The notes under the pieces: generated by a model
What the model saw: the letters and a program-made list of their open reading frames with translations, nothing else
Told to the model about the DNA's origin: nothing
The model's database searches: none
Assembly (NCBI GenBank): GCA_944327465.1
Contig: CALVHH010000021.1
Coordinates: 1-49,955, forward strand
Direction: 5' to 3'
DNA: 49,955 nucleotides
From: an uncultured Clostridia bacterium
GTDB taxonomy: Bacteria > Bacillota > Clostridia > Christensenellales > Borkfalkiaceae
Made by a program: the position numbers and the translations under genes
In this document: one piece after another, positions 49,746 through 49,955 of the stretch
Layout of the letters: each line of letters begins with the position of its first letter
Position numbering within the stretch: position 1 is the first letter of the stretch

Positions 49746-49786
49746 ACAGCAAACGAACGGCAAAAAATTTGCCGTTCGTTTGCTGT
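49746..49786. terminator. 19-bp perfect hairpin near the right edge
   Basis: Arms 49746-49764 and 49768-49786 pair perfectly around AAA. It follows the end of a minus-strand reading frame and is probably that gene's terminator, though the T-run beyond the stem is short; the T-rich loop side adds to it. Confidence 0.7.
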
Positions 49787-49867
49787 TTTGATACATCTTA
49801 AGTTTCAATAAAACTGTACAATCACTCCATCACTGTTCTCATTTCATCCAAAATAAATTTACCGTTT

Positions 49868-49954
49868 TCAATATATATGAACATTAGAGACATCCGGAAT
49901 ATTTATTGACTCAACACTATCAACTATTGATTCGGCAAGATCTCCCGCAGCGTC
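49868..49954 (-). CDS. C-terminal fragment of a gene entering from the right edge
   Basis: The last 28 codons of an open minus-strand frame (...AAGDLAESIVDSVESINIP...) before a TGA at 49870-49868. The other two frames there stop sooner. Too short to identify; the hairpin 80 bases on fits as its terminator. Confidence 0.45.
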   Translation of the reverse strand, partial: DAAGDLAESIVDSVESINIPDVSNVHIY

Positions 49955-49955
49955 C

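Overview
The window looks like a chromosomal core region of an endospore-forming Clostridia-type Firmicute, probably an uncultured anaerobe. The lineage is inferred from gene content and gene order; no rRNA gene is present. Clues are an intact spoIIIA operon, spoIVB and a GerW/YtfJ homologue, an IspH-S1 fusion protein, the two-subunit GlgC/GlgD glycogen system, consensus sigma-A promoters (TTGACA-17-TATAAT class) and many intrinsic terminators. Coding density is high. No transposon, prophage, CRISPR array or defence island was seen.

Layout: 1-7.5 kb holds tRNA-Trp (minus), proC-rnhA, a TVP38/DedA-type membrane protein, a BaiN/YhiN flavoprotein and the cell-growth set aroH::cmk - plsC - ispH::rpsA. 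7.6-9.5 kb is htpG. 9.5-13.8 kb is spoIIIAA-AH, the mother-cell channel operon. 13.8-23 kb is the conserved Firmicute string asp23 - nusB - folD - ispA - dxs - tlyA - nadK - argR - recN - spoIVB. 23-31 kb holds an unknown membrane protein, a D,D-carboxypeptidase, lysA, an M50 protease, scpA-scpB, a DUF2953-like gene, gerW, a second D,D-carboxypeptidase and rluB. 31.1-34.6 kb is lexA (minus), a 57-residue cysteine-rich protein (plus), hflX and a tyrosine recombinase (minus). 35.0-43.2 kb is a complete glycogen operon on the minus strand, glgB-glgC-glgD-glgA-glgP. 43.3-49.9 kb holds an unknown gene, a shikimate-kinase-like gene, tRNA-Leu(AAG), a GrpB::cytidine-deaminase fusion, GNAT - coaE - polA in one operon, tRNA-Leu(CAA), and the last codons of a gene running in from the right edge.

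How the genes work together: isoprenoid synthesis is represented by dxs, ispA and ispH. Phospholipid, CoA and NADP synthesis are represented by plsC, coaE and nadK. Chromosome maintenance is represented by scpAB, recN, polA and lexA. Spore morphogenesis is represented by spoIIIA, spoIVB, gerW and probably one carboxypeptidase. Glycogen genes cover ADP-glucose formation, chain elongation, branching and phosphorolysis.

I did not find an obvious new multi-gene system. The points most worth a second look are: an AroH-Cmk fusion; a GrpB-cytidine deaminase fusion; a glycogen synthase lacking the lysine of its KxGGL motif; a shikimate-kinase-like protein lacking shikimate-binding residues; a cysteine-rich microprotein next to lexA; three genes whose consensus promoters predict leaderless mRNAs; a structured, possibly attenuating leader before the recombinase; and a consensus promoter that would make the polA leader antisense to tRNA-Leu.
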